Assembly: GCF_900156875.1 (NCBI RefSeq)
Contig: NZ_LT707408.1
Location: 1,023,009 to 1,087,008, forward strand
Direction of reading: 5' to 3'
From: Robertmurraya dakarensis
GTDB taxonomy: Bacteria; Bacillota; Bacilli; Bacillales; Cytobacillaceae
Length of the DNA: 64,000 nt
Below the pieces are notes generated by a model. It ran no database searches and was not told the DNA's origin. It was given only the letters and a program-made list of their open reading frames with translations. Made by a program: the position numbers and the translations under genes. Numbering within the stretch: position 1 is the stretch's first letter; each line of letters begins with the position of its first letter. Below, in pieces: positions 1 through 8,452 of this stretch.

Positions 1-1
1 T

Positions 2-466
2 ATAGATATTAAATCAAAAGTAGCAAGAAAAATTACAACAGGACAACCTGAAATGGTCATAAAAGAGGGGAAAATTATGGAAGGTGCATTGCGTAGGCTT
101 CGTATGGATGTTGATGAACTATCAGCAATGCTTCGTCAAAAAAATGTATTCGCAATGTCAGATGTTGATTATGCTATCTTGGAGACAAGCGGGCGGCTAT
201 CTGTGATGAAAAAAGAAGAGAAACAAGCTTTGACAAAAAGCGATGCAAATATTTTTTATCAACAACCAAAGAAGTTTAAAATGGCTACACAAGTCATATC
301 TGATGGAAAGGTAATAACTCAAAACTTATCTAAATTGCATTTGGATTCCAGCTGGCTAGAGAAACAACTCGAAAAAGCCGGAGTTTATTCTGTAACCGAT
401 GTCTTTTTCGCGGAAGTACAGCCTGACGGAAGTCTTTATATAGATAATAAGAATGATATTCATTAG
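2..466 (+). CDS. DUF421 (YetF-family) membrane protein, C-terminal part
   Basis: This is the 3' part of a gene that begins before the window. The frame is open from base 2, through an in-frame ATG at 53, so 53 is not taken as the real start. The visible residues (VARKITTGQPEMVIKEGKIM, then VDELSAMLRQKNVFAMSDVDYAILE) match the soluble C-terminal domain of YetF/YdfR-type proteins, a Bacillaceae membrane family with some sporulation-linked members. The membrane segments would lie upstream. The reading frame ends just before a bidirectional terminator. Family assignment is fairly firm; molecular function is unknown. Confidence 0.8.
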   Translation: MDIKSKVARKITTGQPEMVIKEGKIMEGALRRLRMDVDELSAMLRQKNVFAMSDVDYAILETSGRLSVMKKEEKQALTKSDANIFYQQPKKFKMATQVISDGKVITQNLSKLHLDSSWLEKQLEKAGVYSVTDVFFAEVQPDGSLYIDNKNDIH

Positions 467-479
467 ATATCCTAATACC

Positions 480-511
480 AAAAGACCTTGCCAGCTCATG
501 CAAGGTCTTTT
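480..511. terminator. Bidirectional intrinsic terminator between convergent genes
   Basis: An 11-bp stem (AAAAGACCTTG / CAAGGTCTTTT) with a 10-nt loop has A and T runs on either flank. It can therefore end the DUF421 gene on + and the CotF-like gene on -. Confidence 0.85.
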
Positions 512-520
512 GATTTGTTA

Positions 521-1135
521 TTACTGAAGATTACCTTGGTTAAAGGTATTCATAGTAGATGGCATTTGATGCATTGGATGTTGCTGCTGCATATTGCCTG
601 CCGGCTGGAACATACTTGTCATTTGGGCAGTTTGTTGCGTATTGAAAGTTGGGGGTTGGTAATAACCATTCTGATTCATCCATGTCCAAATATCGTATGC
701 CATTTCCTGACACATATTGGCACCATTCACATGGTACATTCGAAGGTTTGGATCAACACATTCATTTGCCCACTGCATGCCCATAACAGAACCGGACTTA
801 TGTGTATTTAGAGCAAGAGTTGCAATTGTTTGATCTGACAATGTTTTTGCATTAGTCATCGGTGTGGACATCGTCACTTGCTGCTGCTGCATGTCAGTAT
901 TAAGATTTTGCATGGTGAAATTAGGATGCTGGTGTGTCACCATAGCTCCTTTTCCTTGCATTAAATTTATTCCTTGTTGGTAGGCCGTCATCATCTGCTG
1001 CTGGTGCTTCACAAGGATGGATTTTAATCGTTGATCGTCACACATATTTGCAAAGGCACCATGCTGTTCGATTTCTGCTGCTTTCGTTCTAAGCGCTTCA
1101 GAAGTTTCAAGAAGTTCGTGTGCGGCAAAATTCAT
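521..1135 (-). CDS. CotF-family spore coat protein
   Basis: A 204-residue protein. The N-terminal helix-rich part (about residues 1-70, starting MNFAAHELLETSEALRTKA) and the middle part (about 95-150, ending in MCQEMAYDIWTWMNQNGYY) fit the Coat_F domain of Bacillus spore coat proteins. The rest is rich in Gln, Met and His, with a Q/M/P tail. The start has a clear GGGAGG site 7-8 nt upstream. It lies 28 nt downstream of a second Gln-rich gene on the same strand, so the pair is probably one mother-cell operon. A structural coat role is inferred from the family. Confidence 0.75.
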   Translation of the reverse strand: MNFAAHELLETSEALRTKAAEIEQHGAFANMCDDQRLKSILVKHQQQMMTAYQQGINLMQGKGAMVTHQHPNFTMQNLNTDMQQQQVTMSTPMTNAKTLSDQTIATLALNTHKSGSVMGMQWANECVDPNLRMYHVNGANMCQEMAYDIWTWMNQNGYYQPPTFNTQQTAQMTSMFQPAGNMQQQHPMHQMPSTMNTFNQGNLQ

Positions 1136-1163
1136 GATTTTTCCTCCCTTTTATGTTAAAGAT

Positions 1164-1532
1164 TTATTGATGAAATGTAGGCTGGAATGTATTATGACTA
1201 TGGCTTTGGCCAAACATCGGCTGCTGTGAAACTCCTGCTGTTTGGGTTCCAAATCCAGAGGAGTGAGATAGTCCTTGTTGAATTTGGTTACAAATATTAA
1301 CGACCTCTTGGCATCGTTGTACGGCCAATTCATGGTTATGAAGACTTTGTTCAAGCACTTGAACAGCTTGTCTTTCTCTTTGGAGCATCTGTTCAAGCAT
1401 TTGGACATTCTGCTGTTCTTTTTGCAGCATCATACGATATTGCTGGCTTCCTTGCTGAGTTTGTTGGATCAATTGCTGGGCAATTTGTCGAGCTTGGTTA
1501 GCTTGTTGGAAACCATGCTGTGTTGTATGCAT
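1164..1532 (-). CDS. Gln-rich coiled-coil protein, probable spore-coat-associated
   Basis: A 122-residue protein starting MHTTQHGFQQANQARQIAQQ. The ATG at 1532 is chosen over the upstream frame start at 1604 because a GGAGGG site lies 7 nt before it. The middle (about residues 10-80) is a heptad-like, Gln/Glu-rich amphipathic helix, and the tail is rich in Gly, Ser, His and Phe. No enzyme motif is visible. It sits first in a two-gene unit with the CotF-like gene, so a spore coat role is inferred from composition and context. I do not recognise a named family. Confidence 0.6.
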   Translation of the reverse strand: MHTTQHGFQQANQARQIAQQLIQQTQQGSQQYRMMLQKEQQNVQMLEQMLQRERQAVQVLEQSLHNHELAVQRCQEVVNICNQIQQGLSHSSGFGTQTAGVSQQPMFGQSHSHNTFQPTFHQ

Positions 1533-1720
1533 AAAATCCCTCCGTATAAGTAGAATGGGTGGAAGCAAGTTCCTTTGGTATTTTGTGCTTCTTCTTTGCA
1601 ACAAACACTGTAAACATCAACCATTTAATTAAACGAATAGAACATTATCATTTAAGTAATATTAAGAGCATCAAATAAGCGAATATTTCCATCATTTTGA
1701 AAAACGGTTAATTTATCGAC

Positions 1721-1754
1721 AAAAAAGTGTCCCAAACAAAAGTCCAGGACACTT
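1721..1754 (-). terminator. Terminator of ilvD
   Basis: The stem AAGTGTCC / GGACACTT has a 14-nt loop. Read on the minus strand it is followed by a run of T, directly after the ilvD stop. Confidence 0.8.
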
Positions 1755-1769
1755 ATTACTCGATTAAAC

Positions 1770-3449
1770 TTAGATTTTCATAACTCCACCTGTACTTGCA
1801 TTTGTAACAAGCTTAGAATAACGGGCTAAGTAGCCTTTTTTCACTTTTGGTTCAAAGCCTTTCCAATTAGCTTTTCGTTTTTCCATTTCTTCATCAGAAA
1901 TTTCTAATTGAATACTACGATTATTTAAGTCAAGTTCAATGATATCTCCATCTTCAACAAATGCGATTGGTCCGCCTTCCGCAGCTTCTGGAGAAATATG
2001 GCCGATTGAAATTCCTCTTGAAGCACCAGAGAAACGTCCATCTGTAATTAAACCAACTTTAGCGCCTAAACCGCGGCCTACGATTTGTGATGTAGGTGCA
2101 AGCATTTCAGGCATTCCAGGTCCGCCTTTTGGTCCTTCATAGCGGATTACCACTACATCGCCTTCTTTAACTTTGCCTGTAATGATTCCAGAAAGTGCCT
2201 CTTCTTGTGAATCAAAGCAAATAGCAGGCCCTCTATGATAGCCGCCTACTTCTGGATCTACGGCACCAACTTTAATAACCGATCCTTCTGGAGCTAAGTT
2301 TCCAAATAGTACAGCCAGTCCGCCTTTTTCAGAATGTGGGTTATCTAGCGGACGAATAACATTATGGTCTGTGATTTCGCAGCCAGCAACATTTTCCCGT
2401 AATGTTTTACCTGAAACGGTTAGGCAATCTCCGTTAATCGCACCTGGCTTTTTAAGAAGTTCATTAATGATTGCACTAACACCGCCCGCATTGTGAACAT
2501 CTTCAATATGATAATCAGATGCAGGAGCAATTTTTGCAAGATGCGGCACGCGGCCAGCAACTTCATTGATTCTTTCTAATGAATATTCAATTTCAGCTTC
2601 ATTTGCTAAAGCTAGTGTATGCAGAACAGTGTTAGTAGAACCGCCCATAGCCATGTCTAATGCAAATGCATTATCAATTGCATCAATTGTAACGATATCA
2701 CGAGGTTTGATATCTTTTTCAATTAGTTCCATTAATTGCTTTGCAGATTTTCTAACAAAATCTTTTCTTTCTTCAGCTACTGCCAAAATCGTACCATTTC
2801 CAGGCAGTGCAAGACCAAGTCCTTCTGCTAAGCAGTTCATAGAGTTTGCCGTGAACATTCCAGAACAAGATCCGCATGTTGGGCAAGCTACCTGCTCAAT
2901 TTCTGTTAATCTAGCTTCGTCAATTTGACCAGATTGGTATGCTCCTACGCCTTCAAATACAGATGTTAAGTCAAGCGCGTTACCAGCAGCATCTACGCCA
3001 GCTTTCATTGGTCCACCGCTAACGAAGATCGTTGGGATATTTAAACGCATGGCAGCCATCATCATTCCAGGAGTGATTTTATCACAGTTTGGAATACAAA
3101 CCATTCCATCAAACCAGTGAGCAGCTACAACTGTTTCAACTGAATCTGCAATGATTTCGCGGCTAGGCAATGAGTAACGCATTCCAATATGTCCCATTGC
3201 GATTCCATCATCAACACCGATTGTGTTCATTTCAAAAGGAACACCGCCAGCTTCGCGGATCGCTTCTTTTACAATTTTTCCGAATTCTTGTAAATGTACA
3301 TGTCCTGGAACAATATCAATATAGGAATTGACAACAGCAATAAATGGTTTATTGAAATCTTCTTCTTTCACACCTGCGGCACGAAGCAAGCTTCTATGTG
3401 GTGCACGATCGAATCCTTGTTTGATCATATTACTACGTAATTCTGTCAA
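1770..3449 (-). CDS. ilvD: Dihydroxy-acid dehydratase
   Basis: It converts 2,3-dihydroxy-isovalerate and -methylvalerate into the 2-oxo acids of valine and isoleucine synthesis in the cytoplasm, using an Fe-S cluster and Mg. The sequence is a near full-length match to Bacillus IlvD. Visible features include the [10 protein letters not shown] cysteine loop, the [17 protein letters not shown] cluster motif, [17 protein letters not shown] and the C-terminal [10 protein letters not shown]. The start is taken as TTG at 3449 ([12 protein letters not shown], 559 residues) because an AAGGGAAGGG site lies just upstream; the frame runs further up without one. It stands alone, not next to ilvBHC. Confidence is very high. 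Confidence 0.97.
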   Translation of the reverse strand: MTELRSNMIKQGFDRAPHRSLLRAAGVKEEDFNKPFIAVVNSYIDIVPGHVHLQEFGKIVKEAIREAGGVPFEMNTIGVDDGIAMGHIGMRYSLPSREIIADSVETVVAAHWFDGMVCIPNCDKITPGMMMAAMRLNIPTIFVSGGPMKAGVDAAGNALDLTSVFEGVGAYQSGQIDEARLTEIEQVACPTCGSCSGMFTANSMNCLAEGLGLALPGNGTILAVAEERKDFVRKSAKQLMELIEKDIKPRDIVTIDAIDNAFALDMAMGGSTNTVLHTLALANEAEIEYSLERINEVAGRVPHLAKIAPASDYHIEDVHNAGGVSAIINELLKKPGAINGDCLTVSGKTLRENVAGCEITDHNVIRPLDNPHSEKGGLAVLFGNLAPEGSVIKVGAVDPEVGGYHRGPAICFDSQEEALSGIITGKVKEGDVVVIRYEGPKGGPGMPEMLAPTSQIVGRGLGAKVGLITDGRFSGASRGISIGHISPEAAEGGPIAFVEDGDIIELDLNNRSIQLEISDEEMEKRKANWKGFEPKVKKGYLARYSKLVTNASTGGVMKI

Positions 3450-3475
3450 TTTATTTCCCTTCCCTTCTTGCAACA

Positions 3476-3490
3476 ACTATTGTGAAAATT
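3476..3490 (-). promoter_or_regulatory. Possible CodY-type site upstream of ilvD
   Basis: On the minus strand AATTTTCACAATAGT matches 12 of 15 positions of the CodY consensus AATTTTCWGAAAATT, 26 nt before the TTG start. CodY commonly represses branched-chain amino acid genes. The match is only moderate in an A+T-rich region. The rest of the 330-bp gap between ilvD and the next gene (3491-3778) shows no T-box and no clear gene. Confidence 0.3.
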
Positions 3491-3778
3491 TTATTAACTT
3501 TTACTCATTTTATCACTATTTTCAGAATTAAGATATAGTTTTTCCTGCATTGATTTGCTTTGATAAAGGGTCGAAGAGGGATAATGGAAACTGTATGTTC
3601 TTAGTGTTTGAGGCTTATTAAATCATTGCTGAAAGAGTCTATTAGAAATATTTGCTAGGGAATATTGAAAAACAAGTTTGATAGATAATCAGTCTCAATT
3701 ATTGTCATTTCAGAGAACATATTCTTTTTTGGTCTCACATAAAATGGACAAGGAGATAGACCCAGGAGGGAATTAAAA

Positions 3779-3826
3779 ATGGAGTATAAACATTTAATAA
3801 TGAAGGAATCGTCACAGAAGCGATGA
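3779..3826 (+). CDS. 15-codon leader ORF overlapping the YitT-type gene
   Basis: ATG at 3779 has an excellent GGAGGG site about 8 nt upstream. It encodes MEYKHLIMKESSQKR and stops at TGA 3824-3826, which overlaps the ATG of the next gene (ATGA). The next gene has no good ribosome site of its own at usual spacing: the nearest AAGGA is about 15 nt away. The arrangement therefore suggests translational coupling through a leader peptide. No homology is claimed for so short a peptide. Confidence 0.5.
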   Translation: MEYKHLIMKESSQKR

Positions 3827-4446
3827 AATTAAAAAAAACCTTTATAACCTATTGCTGTTTACTTTTCGGTGCTGTCATGCAGGGAATGTCCATGTCGTTC
3901 TTCTTGTTTCCTCACTCAATACCATCTGGTGGTGCCGCGGGAATAGCCATTCTAATGAATCACTGGTTTCATACTCCTTTAGGTTTTTCGTTATGGCTGG
4001 CAAATATTGTTTTTTTAGTTTTTGCACTGCAATACTTTGGTTATACTTGGACATTTCGAACAATTTTTTCTGTAGCTACGACATCGGCAACGGTCAGTTA
4101 CATCACTACACAGGTTCAAATTCCACATGTGCATATACTTGTAGATATAGCTGCAGGCAGTCTTTTCTTTGGGATTGGTGTCGGTTTGTTGATCAGGGCT
4201 GGAGCTTCCAGCGGAGGGATGGTTATCCCGGCGTTAATGATTGCTTCATATAAGAATTGGAGTCCAGGTAAAGTCATGATGGGAATTAACTTAATAATAT
4301 TTTTATTAACGGCACTTGTGATTGATTATAAAATTGTTATATTTGCTATTATCTGTCAATTTTTTTCAACGAATATTATCGATTTTATTTATGAAATGCG
4401 TCTTCCTAAAGGAGATGTGCTGACTCTAAACTGGAGGAAAAAGTAA
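3823..4446 (+). CDS. YitT/DUF161-family integral membrane protein
   Basis: A 207-residue hydrophobic protein with about five or six membrane segments. The conserved N-terminal stretch (MSFFLFPHSIPSGGAAGIAI) and the repeat-like Gly-rich loop GLLIRAGASSGGMVIPALM are typical of the YitT family. It is shorter than usual YitT proteins (about 280 residues) because the soluble C-terminal DUF2179 domain is missing; it ends soon after the last helix. B. subtilis YxkD-type proteins are comparable. Substrate and function are unknown. Translation probably depends on the overlapping leader ORF. Confidence 0.75.
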   Translation: MKLKKTFITYCCLLFGAVMQGMSMSFFLFPHSIPSGGAAGIAILMNHWFHTPLGFSLWLANIVFLVFALQYFGYTWTFRTIFSVATTSATVSYITTQVQIPHVHILVDIAAGSLFFGIGVGLLIRAGASSGGMVIPALMIASYKNWSPGKVMMGINLIIFLLTALVIDYKIVIFAIICQFFSTNIIDFIYEMRLPKGDVLTLNWRKK

Positions 4447-4474
4447 GAAGATCCTAAATTAAAGGATCTTCTTA
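4444..4474. terminator. Bidirectional terminator between the YitT-type gene and cysC
   Basis: A 12-bp stem (TAAGAAGATCCT / AGGATCTTCTTA) with a 7-nt loop overlaps the stop codons of both convergent genes. On the minus strand it is followed by CTTTTTCC. It should stop both transcripts. Confidence 0.7.
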
Positions 4475-5058
4475 CTTTCTAAATAAGTTACTATTTCTTC
4501 AACTGATTTTTCAATGGTCGTTTTGTCTGTTTCGATGATTAAATCAGGATTATCTGGAGCTTCGTATGGAGAAGAAATCCCTGTGAAATTAGGGATATCT
4601 CCCTTTCTAGCTTTCTTGTATAACCCTTTTGGATCCCGTTGTTCACACACATTGATGGGGCAGGCCACATAGATTTCAATAAATTCTCCTTCTTCAAACA
4701 TTTTTCGTACCTGCTGCCGATCTTCTTGATAAGGGGAAATAAAAGCAGTTGATACAATTTGGCCGCTATCGACAAATAACTTTGCTACCTCACCGATTCT
4801 ACGTATATTTTCCTTTCGGTCGTTTGCACCAAAACTCAAATCCTTGTTTAGGCCGTGGCGGATATTATCCCCGTCAAGGACATAGCTTTGAATATGCTGT
4901 TGAAACAATTTCTGGTCGATCGCATTAGCTAATGTTGATTTCCCAGACCCGGAAAGCCCTGTGAACCATAACACGCAGCTCTTATGCTGATTTTTTAGCT
5001 GACGGTCTTTCTTTGTTACAGTAGAATGGTGCCATGTGATGTTTTGGTCATTTCTCAT
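4459..5058 (-). CDS. cysC: Adenylylsulfate (APS) kinase
   Basis: It phosphorylates APS to PAPS with ATP. The 199-residue protein has the P-loop [12 protein letters not shown] (about residues 34-45), the [15 protein letters not shown] substrate loop, the FISPYQEDR motif and the [24 protein letters not shown] lid, all standard for CysC. It starts 3 nt after sat with an AGAGGGTG site and is the last gene of a leftward operon with comA, a histidine phosphatase, cysH and sat. A kinase is not strictly needed if the reductase takes APS, so its presence suggests PAPS is the reductase substrate or a by-product. Confidence 0.93.
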   Translation of the reverse strand: MRNDQNITWHHSTVTKKDRQLKNQHKSCVLWFTGLSGSGKSTLANAIDQKLFQQHIQSYVLDGDNIRHGLNKDLSFGANDRKENIRRIGEVAKLFVDSGQIVSTAFISPYQEDRQQVRKMFEEGEFIEIYVACPINVCEQRDPKGLYKKARKGDIPNFTGISSPYEAPDNPDLIIETDKTTIEKSVEEIVTYLESKKIL

Positions 5059-5061
5059 TTT

Positions 5062-6261
5062 CTACACCCTCTGAAAATTTGTATCTGCTTCCTGCATCCC
5101 TTTAATGAGGATTTCAACGACTTCAGGACGACTGAATTCCTTAGGAGGATGAATACCGGACTTTAGCATTCCTCTGACCTTTGTCCCAGAAAGTATGACA
5201 TGTGAATCTTTATTATGCGGGCAGGTTTTAGAAGAAGCCATATTTTCACACTTTTTACAATAAAAACTATGCTCGAAAAATAGCGGCTGAATCCCCAGCT
5301 CTTCTATGGAAAAATGACTGAATATCTTTTGTGCATCGTATGTTCCGTAATAATCACCTACACCAGCGTGATCTCTTCCGACAATGAAGTGAGTACAGCC
5401 ATAATTCTTACGGACAATCGCATGAAAAATGGCTTCCCTTGGACCAGCATAACGCATAGCCGCGGGAAAAACCGATAGAAAAACTCGATCTTTTGGATAA
5501 TAATGTTCTAGTAACACTTGATAACTTTTCATGCGGATATCACTTGGGATATCGTCTGATTTTGTTTCTCCAACAAGTGGGTTTAAAAAGAGTCCGTCAA
5601 CAACTTCTAGTGCAGATTTTTGAATATATTCGTGAGCGCGGTGAACGGGGTTTCTTGTTTGAAAACCAACGATCGTATTCCAGCCAAGCTGCTTGAATTT
5701 CTCTCTTGTTTGTTTTGGGTCTAAGTAAAAAGAATCGAATTGGTTTTTTTCTGGTCTTTTTACTAAAGTAACCTTTCCTCCAAGATAGTACTCTGCCCGA
5801 GAAAACAACTTCTTAACTCCTGGATGATTAAGATCTGTTGTTTGGAAGACATGCTCTGCTTCTCTTAATTTATTCGGAGAAAAAATCTCACTAATTTCCA
5901 TGACTCCATAGATATGACCATTGTATTTAAGATTTATCGTTTCACCAATTCCTAGTGTCATAGCTTTTTCTTTTGATACAGCTAAAGTAATTGGCAGGGA
6001 CCAGGGCAAGCCGCTTGAGAGTCTCATATTTAGTACTACTGATTCATAATCCTTCTTATTCATAAATCCTTCAAGAGGACTATAACCGCCATTTGCAATT
6101 AACTCGAGATCACTTAATTCTAATATATCTAGTTCTACAAAATTACGATCCTCATAAATTTCTTCTTCAAGATTGATGCGATTTATTAATATTCCACCAT
6201 GTGGGATGCATTCTTTCACGATTTTTTCCTCCCCAATTGAAATCTCTCTTTTTATTTCCAT
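5062..6261 (-). CDS. sat: Sulfate adenylyltransferase (ATP sulfurylase)
   Basis: It makes APS from sulfate and ATP. The protein matches the monofunctional Bacillus Sat family: PHGGILINR near the N-terminus, [17 protein letters not shown] (nucleotide-binding QxRN and HxxH), [24 protein letters not shown], and a C-terminal CxxC...C zinc-like motif ([17 protein letters not shown]). The start is placed at ATG 6261 (399 residues) because family homology begins there. The frame continues upstream inside cysH, where it gives non-homologous sequence. It is 7 nt downstream of cysH, so the two are cotranscribed. Confidence 0.93.
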   Translation of the reverse strand: MEIKREISIGEEKIVKECIPHGGILINRINLEEEIYEDRNFVELDILELSDLELIANGGYSPLEGFMNKKDYESVVLNMRLSSGLPWSLPITLAVSKEKAMTLGIGETINLKYNGHIYGVMEISEIFSPNKLREAEHVFQTTDLNHPGVKKLFSRAEYYLGGKVTLVKRPEKNQFDSFYLDPKQTREKFKQLGWNTIVGFQTRNPVHRAHEYIQKSALEVVDGLFLNPLVGETKSDDIPSDIRMKSYQVLLEHYYPKDRVFLSVFPAAMRYAGPREAIFHAIVRKNYGCTHFIVGRDHAGVGDYYGTYDAQKIFSHFSIEELGIQPLFFEHSFYCKKCENMASSKTCPHNKDSHVILSGTKVRGMLKSGIHPPKEFSRPEVVEILIKGMQEADTNFQRV

Positions 6262-6268
6262 TCTATCT

Positions 6269-6973
6269 CTACGATTGGTGCAGTCCGCACTCTGTTTTCG
6301 AAAGACCGGCCCATCTGCCGGAACGCTGATCATTTTCATCAAAGACTGGCTGAGTACATGGAGCACACCCAATGCTAGGGTAACCTTGATCATGAAGAGG
6401 ATTATATGGAAGATTGTTTAATTTGATATAGTTCATAATGTCATCCCATGACCAATGGATAAGGGGACAGATCTTAACTTTTTTAAATTTCTCGTCTTTA
6501 TTGACGTATTGAGTGTTACTTCTGCTTGGAGATTGTTCCCGTCTTAAACCCGAAATCCAAGCTTTAACACCGCTTAATGCTTCTTGGAGTGGGGCTACCT
6601 TCCTCATATGACAGCAGAGATTAGGATGGTGTTTCCATAGCTCATCTCCATACCATTTTGACTGTTCTGGCAGAGAAATTTTTGGTTTCACCATTTCAAT
6701 TGTAAGTGAAGGGTACTGTTTTTTTACTTTATCAATTAGTTCATAGGTCTCTTGGAAATGGAGTCCGGTATCTAGAAAAATAATTTTAGCCTTTTTGTTC
6801 ACCTTATAAATGAGGTCTATTAGTACGATTCCTTCTGCTCCGAAGCTGCAAGCATAGACGATGTCATCTTTGTATTCGTTATAGGCCCATTTTAAAACAT
6901 CTAAGTAATCCGGTTGAGTTTCGAAGATATTACATTCTTCAACCCAATTTTCATACGTGATAGGTTCAGACAA
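6269..6973 (-). CDS. cysH: APS/PAPS reductase (sulfite-forming)
   Basis: It reduces (P)APS to sulfite with thioredoxin. The 234-residue protein has [12 protein letters not shown] (PP-loop), Cys pairs C120-C121 and C203-x2-C206, and the C-terminal catalytic motif ECGLHQS (C229). The CC/CxxC set marks the [4Fe-4S] type that uses APS, and in Bacillus also PAPS. The start is TTG at 6973 because GGAGG lies 7 nt upstream; the other TTG at 6997 has none. No sulfite reductase genes follow in this operon, which implies the sulfite goes elsewhere. Confidence 0.93.
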   Translation of the reverse strand: MSEPITYENWVEECNIFETQPDYLDVLKWAYNEYKDDIVYACSFGAEGIVLIDLIYKVNKKAKIIFLDTGLHFQETYELIDKVKKQYPSLTIEMVKPKISLPEQSKWYGDELWKHHPNLCCHMRKVAPLQEALSGVKAWISGLRREQSPSRSNTQYVNKDEKFKKVKICPLIHWSWDDIMNYIKLNNLPYNPLHDQGYPSIGCAPCTQPVFDENDQRSGRWAGLSKTECGLHQS

Positions 6974-7004
6974 AATGATTCCTCCGTTCTTTGTCAAACT
7001 CTGT

Positions 7005-7532
7005 TTAGATTCTCAAGGTTATGCATTGATTGTTATTCACAATGATTTTATTCATGTGGTTAATGTCGCCATATCGGCAATATGATAAGAGTGCTCTAAT
7101 CCAAGATCCATGTCCAAAAATTAAAATATGATTGTACCTTTTGTACTTCTCTAGGAATAAAATAATTCGGTTTTCAAGTTGTGCAATACTTTCACCTAGT
7201 TTTAATTCTTTTGGATTTTCAATCCATTGCTGACCATAGTGTTCAATAAGCTGATCCTTACTGCGTCCTTCGAATGGACCAAAATCAAGCTCATCTAGGA
7301 GGCTGTCTGCTTCAGCTGCATAACCGTAAAGCTGAGCTGTTTCATGAGTTCGTGCAAGCGTACTAGCCAAGATTAAATCAAAAGGGGAAAGTGCCTTTAA
7401 CAGCTGCTGATTTTCGTTGATTTCTTTTTGGATCGATTCTGTTACGGGTAAAATACGAATATCTCTTCTGCCTTGCAGCTTTTTCTGTTTATTCCAATGT
7501 GTTGGAAGATGTCTTATAACGGTAATTTCCAT
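7005..7532 (-). CDS. Histidine-phosphatase-family protein, candidate phosphosulfolactate phosphatase
   Basis: A 175-residue member of the phosphoglycerate-mutase-like superfamily. It has R7-H8 in IRHLPTHWN (the usual RHG has Leu for Gly), R61 in STLARTHETA, E82 in DELDFGPFEG and H141 in FGHGSW, so the catalytic set is complete. Its start overlaps the end of comA by 19 nt with a GGAGGACA site, so the two are translationally linked. It sits where a ComB-type phosphatase would be needed to dephosphorylate the ComA product. The substrate is therefore inferred to be 2-phosphosulfolactate; family membership alone does not show this. Confidence 0.8.
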   Translation of the reverse strand: MEITVIRHLPTHWNKQKKLQGRRDIRILPVTESIQKEINENQQLLKALSPFDLILASTLARTHETAQLYGYAAEADSLLDELDFGPFEGRSKDQLIEHYGQQWIENPKELKLGESIAQLENRIILFLEKYKRYNHILIFGHGSWIRALLSYCRYGDINHMNKIIVNNNQCITLRI

Positions 7533-8284
7533 TCACTGTCCTCCAAAAAAAAGGTCTCGCTTCTTAGCCCGCATCGCTGTGCTTCGAGGACTAAGACGTC
7601 GTTTAATTTGACATTACCTAAATTCACATTTGCTCCAATTTCATTAATAAAATACATCTGGTGTTTCGGTGTTGGGGCTTCAAAAATAATTCTCTTATGA
7701 TCAATATCTTTTATTAACTCGCGAATTAGATTAGATTTAACGGCACCGTTACTACTGTAAATTCCTGCGGAACCAGAATCTCTTCCTTCAGTTATCACAT
7801 ATTCACTGCCGGCTTCGAGCAGGAGCTGCATCTCTTTCTTCCACTGGGAAATAGACAATTCTTTATCCCCATCTTTTGAACCCACTTCTGCTATGACATT
7901 AAAATCCTTCTTTATTTTTTGTATTAAATCAAGCCGTTGTACTAAAGGAATCTCTATTGTGCCGTTTGAAACTTCAACCCATTGTATCCCTAAATTTCGA
8001 AGACACTGCAGGAATTCAGGTATTTTATTTTGAGAATAGCACTTTTCAAAAAGTGTTCCGCCGCAGTAAGGTTTAATGTTGTAAGCCTTGTATAAATCAA
8101 TTTTTTTTTGCAGGTTTGGTGTGATATAAGCGGACCCAATTCCAATTTTCGCGATATCAATAAATGGATGATAATCCTCTAAAATATTGGTTAGTTCACC
8201 GATTGGAGTTCCAAAATCTATAATAGATGTTAAGCCAAAAGTTCTGTCCCCTGTTGTTCTTTGCGGTAATTTCAAAAAATCCAT
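7514..8284 (-). CDS. comA: Phosphosulfolactate synthase (ComA/YitD family)
   Basis: It adds sulfite to phosphoenolpyruvate, giving (R)-2-phospho-3-sulfolactate. The 256-residue TIM-barrel protein matches Bacillus YitD along its length: IDIAKIGIGSAYITPNL, PYCGGTLFEK, WVEVSNGTIEIP, EVGSKDG, VITEGRDSGSAGIYSSNG, FEAPTPKHQMYFINEIG and a C-terminal GLRSETFFL. The ATG has a GGAGGAGG site. It is the first gene of the operon and defines the pathway as C3-sulfonate synthesis. In B. subtilis the equivalent yit genes are tied to sulfolactate found in spores; coenzyme M synthesis is unlikely here because no later com genes are present. Confidence 0.92.
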   Translation of the reverse strand: MDFLKLPQRTTGDRTFGLTSIIDFGTPIGELTNILEDYHPFIDIAKIGIGSAYITPNLQKKIDLYKAYNIKPYCGGTLFEKCYSQNKIPEFLQCLRNLGIQWVEVSNGTIEIPLVQRLDLIQKIKKDFNVIAEVGSKDGDKELSISQWKKEMQLLLEAGSEYVITEGRDSGSAGIYSSNGAVKSNLIRELIKDIDHKRIIFEAPTPKHQMYFINEIGANVNLGNVKLNDVLVLEAQRCGLRSETFFLEDSEWKLPL

Positions 8285-8342
8285 AGGAAAAGAGCCTCCT
8301 CCATTTTTCTAGGATAGATTATTCAAAAAATGGGTGAATGTG

Positions 8343-8351
8343 TATGTTATG
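8343..8351 (-). promoter_or_regulatory. Candidate mother-cell sporulation promoter (-10 element) of the comA operon
   Basis: On the minus strand CATAACATA fits the sigma-E/sigma-K -10 pattern CATANNNTA, 58 nt before the comA ATG. An AAATATT stretch lies 12 nt further upstream and could act as a sigma-E-like -35, though the spacing is short. A TATAAT for the divergent MFS gene lies at 8361-8366 on +, so the two promoters overlap. Confidence 0.4.
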
Positions 8352-8452
8352 GGCTTTTTCTATAATATTTGGGCACTAACTCTGCTGAATAATCTAACGC
8401 CGCCTATCAAACAATAGTAAAGGTTAATCTTTCATGTTAGGGGTGGACTCTC

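Noticed and set aside
488-811. Forward ORF of 107 codons opposite the coat gene
   Set aside because: It is antisense to the CotF-like gene, which has family homology and a strong ribosome site. The forward protein is compositionally odd and has no site.
1164-1604. Longer start for the Gln-rich coat-type gene at 1604
   Set aside because: The extra 24 residues lack a ribosome site, while GGAGGG stands 7 nt before the ATG at 1532.
3450-3778. T-box leader for ilvD
   Set aside because: No T-box core sequence or antiterminator-terminator pair is seen on the minus strand upstream of ilvD.
5062-6393. 443-residue version of sat
   Set aside because: The first 44 residues come from reading cysH in another frame. 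Family homology starts after the ATG at 6261.
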